A stretch of 64,000 nt of DNA from Desulfotignum sp. (GTDB taxonomy: Bacteria; Desulfobacterota; Desulfobacteria; Desulfobacterales; Desulfobacteraceae), in the NCBI GenBank assembly GCA_011390335.1, contig JAABSO010000001.1, positions 186,001 to 250,000 on the forward strand. Direction: 5' to 3'. A program made the translations under genes and the position numbers. Positions within the stretch are counted from its first letter, which is position 1. Every line of letters begins with the position of its first letter. Below are positions 19,634-27,242 of the stretch, piece after piece. The notes beneath the pieces were generated by a model. It saw only the letters and a list, made by a program, of their open reading frames with translations. It did not search any database and was not told the origin of the DNA.

Positions 19634-20774
19634 ACCCTTTTTTGAAGCTGCTGTGGCCATCTGGGCAATCACCCCCAATGGCAGAACACTGGGGCAGAAG
19701 CTGTGCGCCCATGTGAAACAGGCGCGCCTGTTTGTCAGCGCCGGACTTGAAAACAAGATCCACGAAAAGACTATTCCCTCTGAAGCAGATGAATCAGGCG
19801 GCAGGGCTGGCAATCCAACCATACCCACAGATGCAGGCGACAGACCAGTTGTGTTTCACCGGCTGTCTGAGGCGGTATCAGAACAATTTAGCGCCTATGA
19901 CTGCCATGTATTTATTTTTTCCACAGGCATCGCCGTCCGGATACTGGCCCCGCTTGTGATTTCAAAGCTTACGGACCCGGCAGTGGTTGTCCTGGATGAC
20001 AAAGGGCTGCATGCCATCAGTCTGATATCCGGCCATATCGGACAGGCCAACACCTATACCCGGCATATAGCCCGGCTGCTCAACGCTGACCCGGTGATCA
20101 CCACGGCAACGGATGTGAACAATCTGCCGGCCATTGATGTTCTGGCAAAAAATTTGGGGTTGTTTATTGAAACCCCAAAGGCCATCAAAACCATCAACAT
20201 GGCCTTTCTCCAGAACCGCCCCATCCAGCTGCATGATCCGCTGCACCTGGTCGGATCCTGGATTCCTGCGCACCTGCTCGCCCATACTACTAGGCAGGGA
20301 CCTGCCGTGGTGTGCGACTGGGAGAAACAAAAAGTTTCACGTGAAACCCTGGTGCTGCGCCCCCGGGTGCTGGCTGTGGGCATCGGGTGCAACCGGAACA
20401 CCCCCTTTGATGTGATTTGCGATTTTTTCACAACAACCCTGGACACAGCCGGCATCAGTGTGCATGCAGTGGCGGTTCTGGCCACAACAGATGTGAAGCA
20501 GGATGAGCCGGGCATTCTGGCATTGGCCGCCCATTTGCAGATCCCTGTGCAATTTTATGACACACCGGCGCTGGCATCGGTAAAAACCATCCAGACCCCA
20601 TCCGCAATGGTTGAAAAACATTTAGGAGTAAAAAGCGTATGCGAAGCAGCAGCAATACTGGCATCCAGCAACGGCACCCTGGTCCTTCCCAAAAAGAAAA
20701 ACCAGGATGTGACCCTGGCTGTGGCCCTTCACCCAACCGGCTCTTTGTTGTCGGCACCGGACCAGGCCATGTGA
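19620..20774 (+). CDS. cbiG: Cobalt-precorrin-5A hydrolase
   Basis: CbiG opens the delta-lactone of cobalt-precorrin-5A and releases acetaldehyde, which is diagnostic of the oxygen-independent pathway. Residues 1-130 have AIWAITPNGRTLGQKL and the FIFSTGIAVRILAPL motif. The central DDKGLHAISLISGHIGQANTYTR motif is the family signature, and the C-terminal domain has LAVGIGCNRNTPFD. The start at 19620 is uncertain: ATGs at 19590 and 19608 are also in frame and none has a clear ribosome site. The last 136 bases overlap cbiH in another frame, yet the C-terminal residues (VCEAAAILASSNGTLVLPKK) still look like a normal CbiG end. Confidence 0.93.
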   Translation: MARNKPFFEAAVAIWAITPNGRTLGQKLCAHVKQARLFVSAGLENKIHEKTIPSEADESGGRAGNPTIPTDAGDRPVVFHRLSEAVSEQFSAYDCHVFIFSTGIAVRILAPLVISKLTDPAVVVLDDKGLHAISLISGHIGQANTYTRHIARLLNADPVITTATDVNNLPAIDVLAKNLGLFIETPKAIKTINMAFLQNRPIQLHDPLHLVGSWIPAHLLAHTTRQGPAVVCDWEKQKVSRETLVLRPRVLAVGIGCNRNTPFDVICDFFTTTLDTAGISVHAVAVLATTDVKQDEPGILALAAHLQIPVQFYDTPALASVKTIQTPSAMVEKHLGVKSVCEAAAILASSNGTLVLPKKKNQDVTLAVALHPTGSLLSAPDQAM

Positions 20775-21532
20775 AACACATGTCCGAAAGGGCGGTACAG
20801 GTGATCACCGAAGCAGACTGCATTGCCGGGTACACCACCTATATCCGGTTGATCCAGACTCTGGCGGCAGACAAAAAAATTATTTCCACCGGCATGATGA
20901 AAGAGGTGGACCGGGTGGAAATGGCCATCCAGGAATCCCTTGCCGGCCATTCCTGCGCCCTGATCTCCGGCGGAGACCCCGGCATATATGCCATGGCCGG
21001 CCTGGTGTTTGAAGTCTGCCGCAAAAAAAACATCCAGATCTTCCGGCCCGGGGACAACCGCTCGCCGACCTGCGCGCCTCCCTGGCTGGAACTGGAAATC
21101 GTACCGGGAATTCCGGCTCTGGCAGCAGGGGCCGCCCTTGCCGGTGCCCCTCTGACCCATGATTTTGCCGCCATCTCCTTGAGTGATCTTCTGACCAAAT
21201 GGGAAACCATAGAACAGCGGTTGACCAGCGCTGCCATGGCGGATTTTGTCATTGTTTTGTACAACCCCAAAAGCAAAAAAAGAGACTGGCAGCTTGGCCG
21301 GGCCCGGGAGTTGATCATGGAACACAGAAAAGGCAGCACCCCGGTGGCGGTTGTCACAGGGGCCATGCGGGACAACCAGACAATTGCCTTTACCCGGCTG
21401 GACCAGCTGGATTCAGCAGATGTGGGGATGCAGACGGTTCTGTTCATCGGGTCCAGTGCATCACTGCAATACATGGATTTTATGTTCACCCCCAGGGGAT
21501 ACATTGATAAATATGCTGTTTCTTCAGCATAA
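20639..21532 (+). CDS. cbiH: Cobalt-factor III C17-methyltransferase
   Basis: Ring-contracting methylase (297 residues) of the corrin pathway. The family body begins only at residue 34 (LFVVGTGPGHVKHMS), followed by YTTYIRLIQ, ISGGDPGIYAMAGL, and VPGIPALAAGAALAGAPL. No start codon lies between ATG 20639 and that conserved segment, and AGGAG at 20624-20628 stands 10 bases before this ATG. So translation very probably starts deep inside cbiG, giving a 136-base out-of-frame overlap and a 33-residue, proline-rich leader of no recognisable function. cobO follows after 17 bases. Confidence 0.93.
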   Translation: MRSSSNTGIQQRHPGPSQKEKPGCDPGCGPSPNRLFVVGTGPGHVKHMSERAVQVITEADCIAGYTTYIRLIQTLAADKKIISTGMMKEVDRVEMAIQESLAGHSCALISGGDPGIYAMAGLVFEVCRKKNIQIFRPGDNRSPTCAPPWLELEIVPGIPALAAGAALAGAPLTHDFAAISLSDLLTKWETIEQRLTSAAMADFVIVLYNPKSKKRDWQLGRARELIMEHRKGSTPVAVVTGAMRDNQTIAFTRLDQLDSADVGMQTVLFIGSSASLQYMDFMFTPRGYIDKYAVSSA

Positions 21533-21549
21533 CATTTCAAGGATACAAA

Positions 21550-22062
21550 ATGAAAGGATATGTGCAGGTATACACAGGAAACGGTAAAGGAAAAACCACT
21601 GCCGGACTTGGTCTGGCAGTCCGGGGGGCAGGGGCTGGCCTACAGGTGTTTGTGGGACAGTTTCTCAAACAGGGAAACTATTCTGAAATAAAGGCATTAT
21701 CCAGATTCGACAATATCACCGTGGAACAGTTCGGCATGGGAAAATTTGTCAAAGGCGCACCATCAGAAAAAGAGGTTGCCGCTGCCAGGGCCGGGTATGC
21801 CAGGCTGTGCGACATTCTGATAGCAGGAGCCCATGACCTGGTCATTGTGGATGAAGGCAATGTGGCGGTGACTTGCAGCCTCATTTCAGAGGCAGAGATG
21901 CTTGCCCTCATTGCCCGGAAGCCTGAAAACGTGGAACTGGTGATCACCGGCAGGGGGGCCTTGCCGTCTGTAATGGCGCGTGCTGATCTTGTCACGGAAA
22001 TGAGAGAGGTCAAACATTATTTCCACCAGGGCGTTCCCGCCCGCAGGGGGATTGAAAAATGA
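21550..22062 (+). CDS. cobO: Cob(I)yrinic acid a,c-diamide adenosyltransferase
   Basis: A 170-residue CobA/CobO/BtuR-type enzyme that transfers the adenosyl group of ATP to cob(I)alamin or its precursors. The N-terminal P-loop variant VYTGNGKGKTTAGLGLAVR is characteristic of this family, followed by VGQFLKQG and the DLVIVDEGNVA segment. The start has AAGGA about 8 bases upstream. Its stop overlaps cobQ by 4 bases (ATGA). It supplies adenosylated substrate for CobQ next to it. Confidence 0.94.
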   Translation: MKGYVQVYTGNGKGKTTAGLGLAVRGAGAGLQVFVGQFLKQGNYSEIKALSRFDNITVEQFGMGKFVKGAPSEKEVAAARAGYARLCDILIAGAHDLVIVDEGNVAVTCSLISEAEMLALIARKPENVELVITGRGALPSVMARADLVTEMREVKHYFHQGVPARRGIEK

Positions 22063-23525
22063 AAAAACCGCATATCGCTGTTCTGGGCACTGGATCCGAT
22101 GTGGGAAAAAGCATTGTGGCCGCCGGTATCTGCAGGTATCTGGCAGACCAGGGACAGAAAGTGGCACCCTTCAAGGCCCAGAACATGTCCAACAATTCCG
22201 GCATTACCCCGGAGGGCTTAGAAATGGGAAGGGCACAGATCGTCCAGGCAGAGGCTGCCCGAACAGTCCCCCATGTGCAGATGAATCCCATTTTATTAAA
22301 GCCTTTTGGCGACAAACAATCCCAGGTGGTCCTCAACGGTAAAGTGTATGGCAACCACACTGCCATGGATTACCACACCCACAAAGCCTTTTATTTTGAA
22401 AAAGCCTGCCAGGCGTTTGATGCATTATCTGCCAGATTTGACCGCATTGTTATGGAAGGGGCAGGATCGTGTGCAGAAGTGAATCTCATGGAAACGGATA
22501 TTGTGAATTTTCCCATGGCCAAATATGCTGATGCCCATGTTATTCTGACCGCAGATATCCACCGGGGCGGGGTGTTTGCACAGATCGTGGGTACCTTGGC
22601 CTGCCTGCCGGACCATTACAAAGAGATGGTAAAAGGCATCATCATCAACCGTTTCAGGGGCGACATTGCATTGTTCAACGAGGGGGTGAAATGGATTGAG
22701 CAGCAAACCGGCAAACCCGTGCTGGGGGTACTGCCCTGGTATTCCCATTTCAAAATCGATGCAGAAGATTCGGTTGAGATTGAAAAAATCAACAATTTCA
22801 AAGAGTTAAACAAAAATTTGCCGGCAGTGGCAATTATTCGCCTCCCCCATATCGCAAATTTTACAGATTTCCATGCCCTATCCCGAATAAAAAGCATACA
22901 AACAGTTTTTATAGATACCCCTGAGGAGCTGGACAGATTTGCCGCTGTTATCATTCCAGGAACCAAAAATACAAGAAAAGACCTGGAATGGGTGACAACC
23001 CGGTTTGAAAAAGCCTTGGCATCCTATGTCCGGAACGGCGGCCATGTTCTGGGAATATGCGGGGGATACCAGATGCTGGGACATGTGGTAAAAGACCCAG
23101 CCGGGCTGGAAGGCTCCCCGGGCAGGACCCGGGGCCTGGGACTTTTGCCGGTGGAAACAACACTCCAGTCACCCAAAACAACTACTTTAAGCGAATTTGA
23201 CTGGGATGGCAGCACAGGCCGGGGTTATGAAATTCATATGGGGGCCACCCAATTGAAAGCTGGTACGCCGTTTATCCGTATTCTTTCCAGAAACGCAGTT
23301 GCTGCGCAGGAAACAGATGGATGTCTGGCATCCAGCAGCCGGGTGGCCGGCACCTATATCCATGGTTTTTTTGATTCCGGGGCTATCGCAGAAAAATGGT
23401 TTGCCATGATCGGCATTGATCCTGTGCCAAAGGTGGAAACCGATCTGGCAGAAGAAAAAGACAAAGACTATGACAAACTCAAACAGCACATGAAAAAATA
23501 CCTGAATATGGAGACCATCAGATAA
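22059..23525 (+). CDS. cobQ: Cobyric acid synthase
   Basis: The 488-residue glutamine-dependent amidase converts adenosylcobyrinate a,c-diamide to cobyric acid with four amidations. It has an N-terminal dethiobiotin-synthetase-like P-loop (LGTGSDVGKSIVAAG), KPFGDKQSQVVLNG and the DIHRGGVFAQIVGT motif. The C-terminal glutamine amidotransferase domain has the nucleophile Cys in VLGICGGYQMLG and the His in GTYIHGFFD. Complete by length. It is the last gene of the riboswitch operon; a 370-base gap with no gene follows. Confidence 0.96.
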   Translation: MKKPHIAVLGTGSDVGKSIVAAGICRYLADQGQKVAPFKAQNMSNNSGITPEGLEMGRAQIVQAEAARTVPHVQMNPILLKPFGDKQSQVVLNGKVYGNHTAMDYHTHKAFYFEKACQAFDALSARFDRIVMEGAGSCAEVNLMETDIVNFPMAKYADAHVILTADIHRGGVFAQIVGTLACLPDHYKEMVKGIIINRFRGDIALFNEGVKWIEQQTGKPVLGVLPWYSHFKIDAEDSVEIEKINNFKELNKNLPAVAIIRLPHIANFTDFHALSRIKSIQTVFIDTPEELDRFAAVIIPGTKNTRKDLEWVTTRFEKALASYVRNGGHVLGICGGYQMLGHVVKDPAGLEGSPGRTRGLGLLPVETTLQSPKTTTLSEFDWDGSTGRGYEIHMGATQLKAGTPFIRILSRNAVAAQETDGCLASSSRVAGTYIHGFFDSGAIAEKWFAMIGIDPVPKVETDLAEEKDKDYDKLKQHMKKYLNMETIR

Positions 23526-23896
23526 TCTCTCAGCCAAATACCGAAATTGGATACTTGCCATAAGCATGCCAGGTTTTCGATCGTTCTGTGCAGCACTCTG
23601 TTTCAAGCCCCGCCCCTGGTAGTCTCCTGTGCCCGGTCCGAGATCTACAGGGGCCTGTTTGCATAAGAACAATGAAGTGCGGCAACCCGCTCTCTGATTG
23701 AAAACCATCCCGGCATATTTTACCAGGCCCCCTCCGGCTCTGACGGTCCGTTCACAGGACACCACCAGGGGCTCCCCATAAAAGCGCACGCTACTATAGC
23801 AAATATTCAGTACCGCAATCTTACCATTTACATTCCACAGCCAATTATTTATGCTGTGACCGGCTGCAACTGCATTAACATTATGGAAAAGATGCT
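23526..23896. other. Gene-free interval between cobQ and the FapA-like gene
   Basis: No protein gene is supported across these 371 bases. The only longer frame is on the minus strand and runs from the gap into cobQ (23187-23789). It starts at GTG without a ribosome site and has no family likeness. Apart from the inverted repeat, nothing is recognisable; the segment CATTATGGAAAAG before 23897 may serve as the ribosome site of the next gene. Confidence 0.4.
23612..23772. repeat. Long inverted repeat in gene-free gap, possible structured RNA
   Basis: Arms at 23612-23631 and 23753-23772 pair at 18 of 20 positions across a 121-base loop. The left arm can also form a local hairpin (23612-23622 with 23645-23654, one bulged G). 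The loop contains smaller GC-rich stems such as GCGG-CAAC-CCGC. No T-tract marks a terminator on either strand, and I do not recognise a known RNA family (not tmRNA, RNase P, SRP or a common riboswitch). It may be an uncharacterised small RNA or a remnant of a mobile element; the strand cannot be decided. Confidence 0.4.
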
Positions 23897-26158
23897 GTGA
23901 CCGATTTTGACACTATCCCGACCCTTGCCAGGCTTGCCCTGGAATACGGCACAATTCAACAGGACCAGTACCGCCAGATCACAGCCCTGTATGACCTGGG
24001 CAAAAAACAGGGCCCGGTGCCGGATTATGCAGACCTGCTTCTGGGCCAGGGATTTGCCACCCGATACCAGGTGGGACTGCTCCAGCTGATCCAGGAATAC
24101 CATATCATCAAACATCTGGGAGAAAAATTTGGTAAATTAGCCATTGAAAAAGGGTTTGCCACAAAAAAAGATGTCCGCATGGCACTGGCGCATCAGAAAA
24201 AGGAGTTCCAACGGGCTAAAATCAAAAAATTGATCGGTGATATTCTGGTGGAATCAGGGGTCATTACCCTGAAACAAAAAGATGCGGTGTTAAAAGAGCA
24301 GGAATTTCTGGAACACCAGGGAAACCGGATCTATTCCCGGGCATACCAGGCTGGATCTATCCCGGACCAAAACAAAACAGGTACCCCCTTGTCTGCATAT
24401 GAGCGGCAATTTTTACAGGTAAAAGCCCTGGACCAGGAATTTGCCGCAGCAGTGCTTGAAAAAAGTCTGGCCTCCCAGCGGGATGTGGCCATTGCCAAAA
24501 GAGTCCAGGAAGAAGCATTTGAGGCCACCCAGCCCATCAATGCTCTGGGGGATATCATGGTGGATATGGGCATCCTGACCATGGCACAAAAACAGGTTGT
24601 CCTGAGGGAGCTGGAAAGGTCCCGAAAAAAAGAACCGGAAAGTCTTTCTTCACATATCCAGGTGATCACCAGTCCGGACAAAACAGGGGCCAGCGTCATC
24701 ATTGCAGAACAGGATCCAGGCCTCATCACCAGTATTGAAACACTCAAACAAGCCCTTGCATCTGCAGGCATCACCCATGGCATATATCCGGATGCCATAC
24801 TCCAGGCCCACCTGGAGATGGGTGATCGAAAGTTTACTGCCGCCAAAACAGATTTTTCAGCAGACCTGATACGCCATGCCCGGGCTGCATGTTTTCTGGA
24901 CGCAGATGGGACCGACTCCGGCCAAAAGCGCAAGGGGGAATCCCTGATGACCCAGACCGCCGGCCCTGCCACCTATCTGAAGACGGATCTGTTCGGAAAA
25001 AAAAGCCCGAAAGACCGAGGCACGGATTTTACCTTTCATTGCGGCGGCAATACACGCCCTGCACAGGATGGCCTGGGCGTGGTTGCAGCCAAAACAGGTA
25101 TGCCCTGCCTGTCTGTAGAGCGTATGCTTTTTATCCATCCTGTTATCCATGTCCTGGAAGATGCAGACCAGCGATACGGTCCATTGGAACCCTATGCAGA
25201 CCTGTCCGTCTCCGGCGTCCTTTTTGGCGCCTATCCTGTGACAGCCGGAAAAATTTCTGCAAAGGAAATCCGGGGTGCACACATCGAGGCTATGGGCGAT
25301 ATCAGATCCAGTATAGGCATAACAGACACAACCATCCGGTCCCAGGGGGACATTCATGCGAGGTACCTCCACAATTGCCGCATTGAAACCTTTGGAAATA
25401 TTTATGTCAAAAATGAAATCATCGACTCTGAAATCCTTTGCAGCGGTAAAATAACTGCAAAACAATGCCGGGTCATCTCCTCCAGAATTTATGCCAAAAA
25501 GGGTATAGTGCTTGGGGGCATCGGAAGCCTGAGAACCCGTTCATGCACCATTGCTGCGGGATCGGAACACCATATCACCGCTTTGGGCCGATCCATTCAG
25601 CAAAAAAAACACCGCATCAAAGAAAAACTGGAAGATCTGAAAAACAAAAAACAGGAACAGGAACAGCTGGAAAGAAAACTGTTTCAAAAAATGGTGGAAT
25701 TAAAACTGTTTCATGACAGGGCAAAATACAAAAAAAATATTCTTGAAAAAGAGTGGAAAAAAATAGATACCAAAGCAACCAGCGAAAAAAATATTTCAAC
25801 CCTCATCAAAAATTTTGACCGACGGATGGAAAAATCCATTGCCGCGCTAAAAGAACTGAACACAGAAAAAAAACAACACCATGCAGAAATTCTTGCCCTG
25901 GAAAATGAGATAACATCCCTTCGCCCTGAAATTGAAAAACAAATTCTGTTTTTACAGCAAACGCAGGTTGCTTATTATGAATGGGCACGGTTGCAAAAAA
26001 ATATTCCCAAAATAATCATTTACGGCAAGGCTTTCCAGGGGACGCAAATAAAGGGCATATTTGCCTCAACAGTGCTTGCAAATGACATGGAAAATTTTTC
26101 AGCAATTGAGCGTGAAGAAAAAAAAAGGCACACGATCAACGTGACCCCTTTGGCATGA
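23897..26158 (+). CDS. FapA/DUF342 polymer-like protein with N-terminal repeated helical modules
   Basis: A 753-residue protein starting at GTG. The first about 240 residues contain three or four copies of a helical module (consensus LG.I.VE.G.IT..Q...AL..Q; for example GKLAIEKGFATKKDVRMAL and LGDIMVDMGILTMAQKQVVL). These resemble the small N-terminal domain of type II/IV secretion ATPases. Residues about 415-560 match the FapA/DUF342 beta-helix (VSGVLFGAYPVTAGKISAKE, IEAMGDIRSSIGI). Residues about 570-690 are a charged coiled coil. FapA relatives influence flagella or polar localisation, but no motility genes are near, so the role here is open. Cytoplasmic, with no signal peptide. Confidence 0.7.
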   Translation: MTDFDTIPTLARLALEYGTIQQDQYRQITALYDLGKKQGPVPDYADLLLGQGFATRYQVGLLQLIQEYHIIKHLGEKFGKLAIEKGFATKKDVRMALAHQKKEFQRAKIKKLIGDILVESGVITLKQKDAVLKEQEFLEHQGNRIYSRAYQAGSIPDQNKTGTPLSAYERQFLQVKALDQEFAAAVLEKSLASQRDVAIAKRVQEEAFEATQPINALGDIMVDMGILTMAQKQVVLRELERSRKKEPESLSSHIQVITSPDKTGASVIIAEQDPGLITSIETLKQALASAGITHGIYPDAILQAHLEMGDRKFTAAKTDFSADLIRHARAACFLDADGTDSGQKRKGESLMTQTAGPATYLKTDLFGKKSPKDRGTDFTFHCGGNTRPAQDGLGVVAAKTGMPCLSVERMLFIHPVIHVLEDADQRYGPLEPYADLSVSGVLFGAYPVTAGKISAKEIRGAHIEAMGDIRSSIGITDTTIRSQGDIHARYLHNCRIETFGNIYVKNEIIDSEILCSGKITAKQCRVISSRIYAKKGIVLGGIGSLRTRSCTIAAGSEHHITALGRSIQQKKHRIKEKLEDLKNKKQEQEQLERKLFQKMVELKLFHDRAKYKKNILEKEWKKIDTKATSEKNISTLIKNFDRRMEKSIAALKELNTEKKQHHAEILALENEITSLRPEIEKQILFLQQTQVAYYEWARLQKNIPKIIIYGKAFQGTQIKGIFASTVLANDMENFSAIEREEKKRHTINVTPLA

Positions 26159-26265
26159 TCTGCGCATCTAAAAATTCCACCCCAAAAAATATTTTGCCTT
26201 CAGACAAAGGCCAGCGAAGTGGAGGAGGGCGCATTCCATAAGATTACCATTCTCAGCAGTCATCA

Positions 26266-26850
26266 TCACACGCCAAGTTTTGTTTGAAACAACCGGGTAT
26301 GCATAGCTCCTTTAGCAGACAGGATGCTTTCATACAGCACCATGCTGTCTGCATAAAATGGATCAGACCACCTGTCAGCATGTTCTTGGATCAGGTTTTC
26401 CAGGGTATGAGAAGATACCGGCACCTTGATGCGGGCCAAAGTGATGTGCGGCGAAAATGGCCGGGTCTGTCCGGGAATTCCAAACCTGCGCAGGTCTTTG
26501 TCCAGTTCATGGCAAAGCTGTTCCAGGCCGCGGATATCTCCTTTTATATCCGCCCAGATGACCCGGGCTTTTTTGATTTTCGGAAAAACTCCCAGGCTGC
26601 CGGCGGCCAGAATAAGATCCGGGTATTGTCCGGAAAACCGATCCATCACCGTCTGAATCTGTGCCAGGCGGTCACAGGAAGTCTCTCCCAAAAACTTCAG
26701 CGTCAGATGAAACCTGTCGGGCTGGGGCCAGGAGGCTTTGATCCCTGCTTTTTTCAGCCGAAACTGAAGATCTGCAAGCAGGTGCCGCACAGCACCGGGC
26801 AAAGGAACTGCAATAAAGGCCCTGATGGTTTTTATATGATGCTCAACCAT
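26266..26850 (-). CDS. thpR: RNA 2',3'-cyclic phosphodiesterase (2H/LigT family)
   Basis: A 194-residue 2H-family enzyme that hydrolyses 2',3'-cyclic phosphate ends of RNA and was historically called 2'-5' RNA ligase. The two catalytic H-x-T motifs are present: FHLTLKFLGE near residue 45 and PHITLARIK near residue 130. RAFIAVPLP at the N-terminus and the end of the fold also match. The start at 26850 (MVEHH) is preferred; the frame extends 45 codons upstream through the neighbouring gene. It overlaps the end of the ThiS-like gene by 8 bases. Confidence 0.88.
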   Translation of the reverse strand: MVEHHIKTIRAFIAVPLPGAVRHLLADLQFRLKKAGIKASWPQPDRFHLTLKFLGETSCDRLAQIQTVMDRFSGQYPDLILAAGSLGVFPKIKKARVIWADIKGDIRGLEQLCHELDKDLRRFGIPGQTRPFSPHITLARIKVPVSSHTLENLIQEHADRWSDPFYADSMVLYESILSAKGAMHTRLFQTKLGV

Positions 26851-27130
26851 TGCTTTTGTTTTTAAATCCCAGCAGCACCCGGTAGGGACCCGGGGTGCCA
26901 TGGGGAACAAACGCCACCCTGTCCTGGTCCTTAAGAACCGTATCCAGAGGCTGGACCCGGCCGTTAACAAATACCACCTCCACATCTTTTCGGGTGAGCT
27001 GCATCTGGGAAATCAGATCCCCGGCAGTGGTGCCTGAAGAGATGGTCACAGAAACATTGGCATAGGGCAGTTTTTTTTCTTTGAGTTTTTTCTGCAAAAA
27101 AGAAAATGCATTAAAGGTTATGACGGGCAT
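26843..27130 (-). CDS. MoaD/ThiS-like beta-grasp protein without C-terminal Gly-Gly
   Basis: A small ubiquitin-fold protein of 95 residues (start 27130, MPVITF). The segments VFVNGRVQPLDTVLKDQDRVAFVP and HGTPGPYRVLLG match the MoaD/ThiS and Mut7-C-ubiquitin families. Sulfur-carrier members end in Gly-Gly; this protein instead ends LLGFKNKSNG, so it cannot be adenylated at a terminal diglycine unless processed. A non-carrier, binding role is therefore more likely. It is followed by thpR with an 8-base overlap. Its 5' end lies head to head with the histidine kinase gene. Confidence 0.7.
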   Translation of the reverse strand: MPVITFNAFSFLQKKLKEKKLPYANVSVTISSGTTAGDLISQMQLTRKDVEVVFVNGRVQPLDTVLKDQDRVAFVPHGTPGPYRVLLGFKNKSNG

Positions 27131-27206
27131 GGGTCTCACTTTCAAAAAAAAGGGTTTTATCAATTATATTTTCAGATATCCTATCGAAGAACCGCAATAT
27201 TCTCAA

Positions 27207-27236
27207 TTGAAAAATTGTGCTGCATCTGCCTATACT
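27207..27236 (+). promoter_or_regulatory. Candidate promoter of the histidine kinase gene
   Basis: TTGAAA at 27207-27212 and TATACT at 27231-27236 are separated by 18 bases. The predicted transcription start is at or next to the ATG at 27243, which lacks a ribosome site, so the transcript would be leaderless if the promoter is real. Confidence 0.4.
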
Positions 27237-27242
27237 GATTTC

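Noticed and set aside
23187..23789. A 200-residue minus-strand frame from the gap into cobQ
   Set aside because: GTG start without a ribosome site, half of it antisense to cobQ, no protein family match. The non-overlapping part was kept as a structured DNA/RNA finding only.
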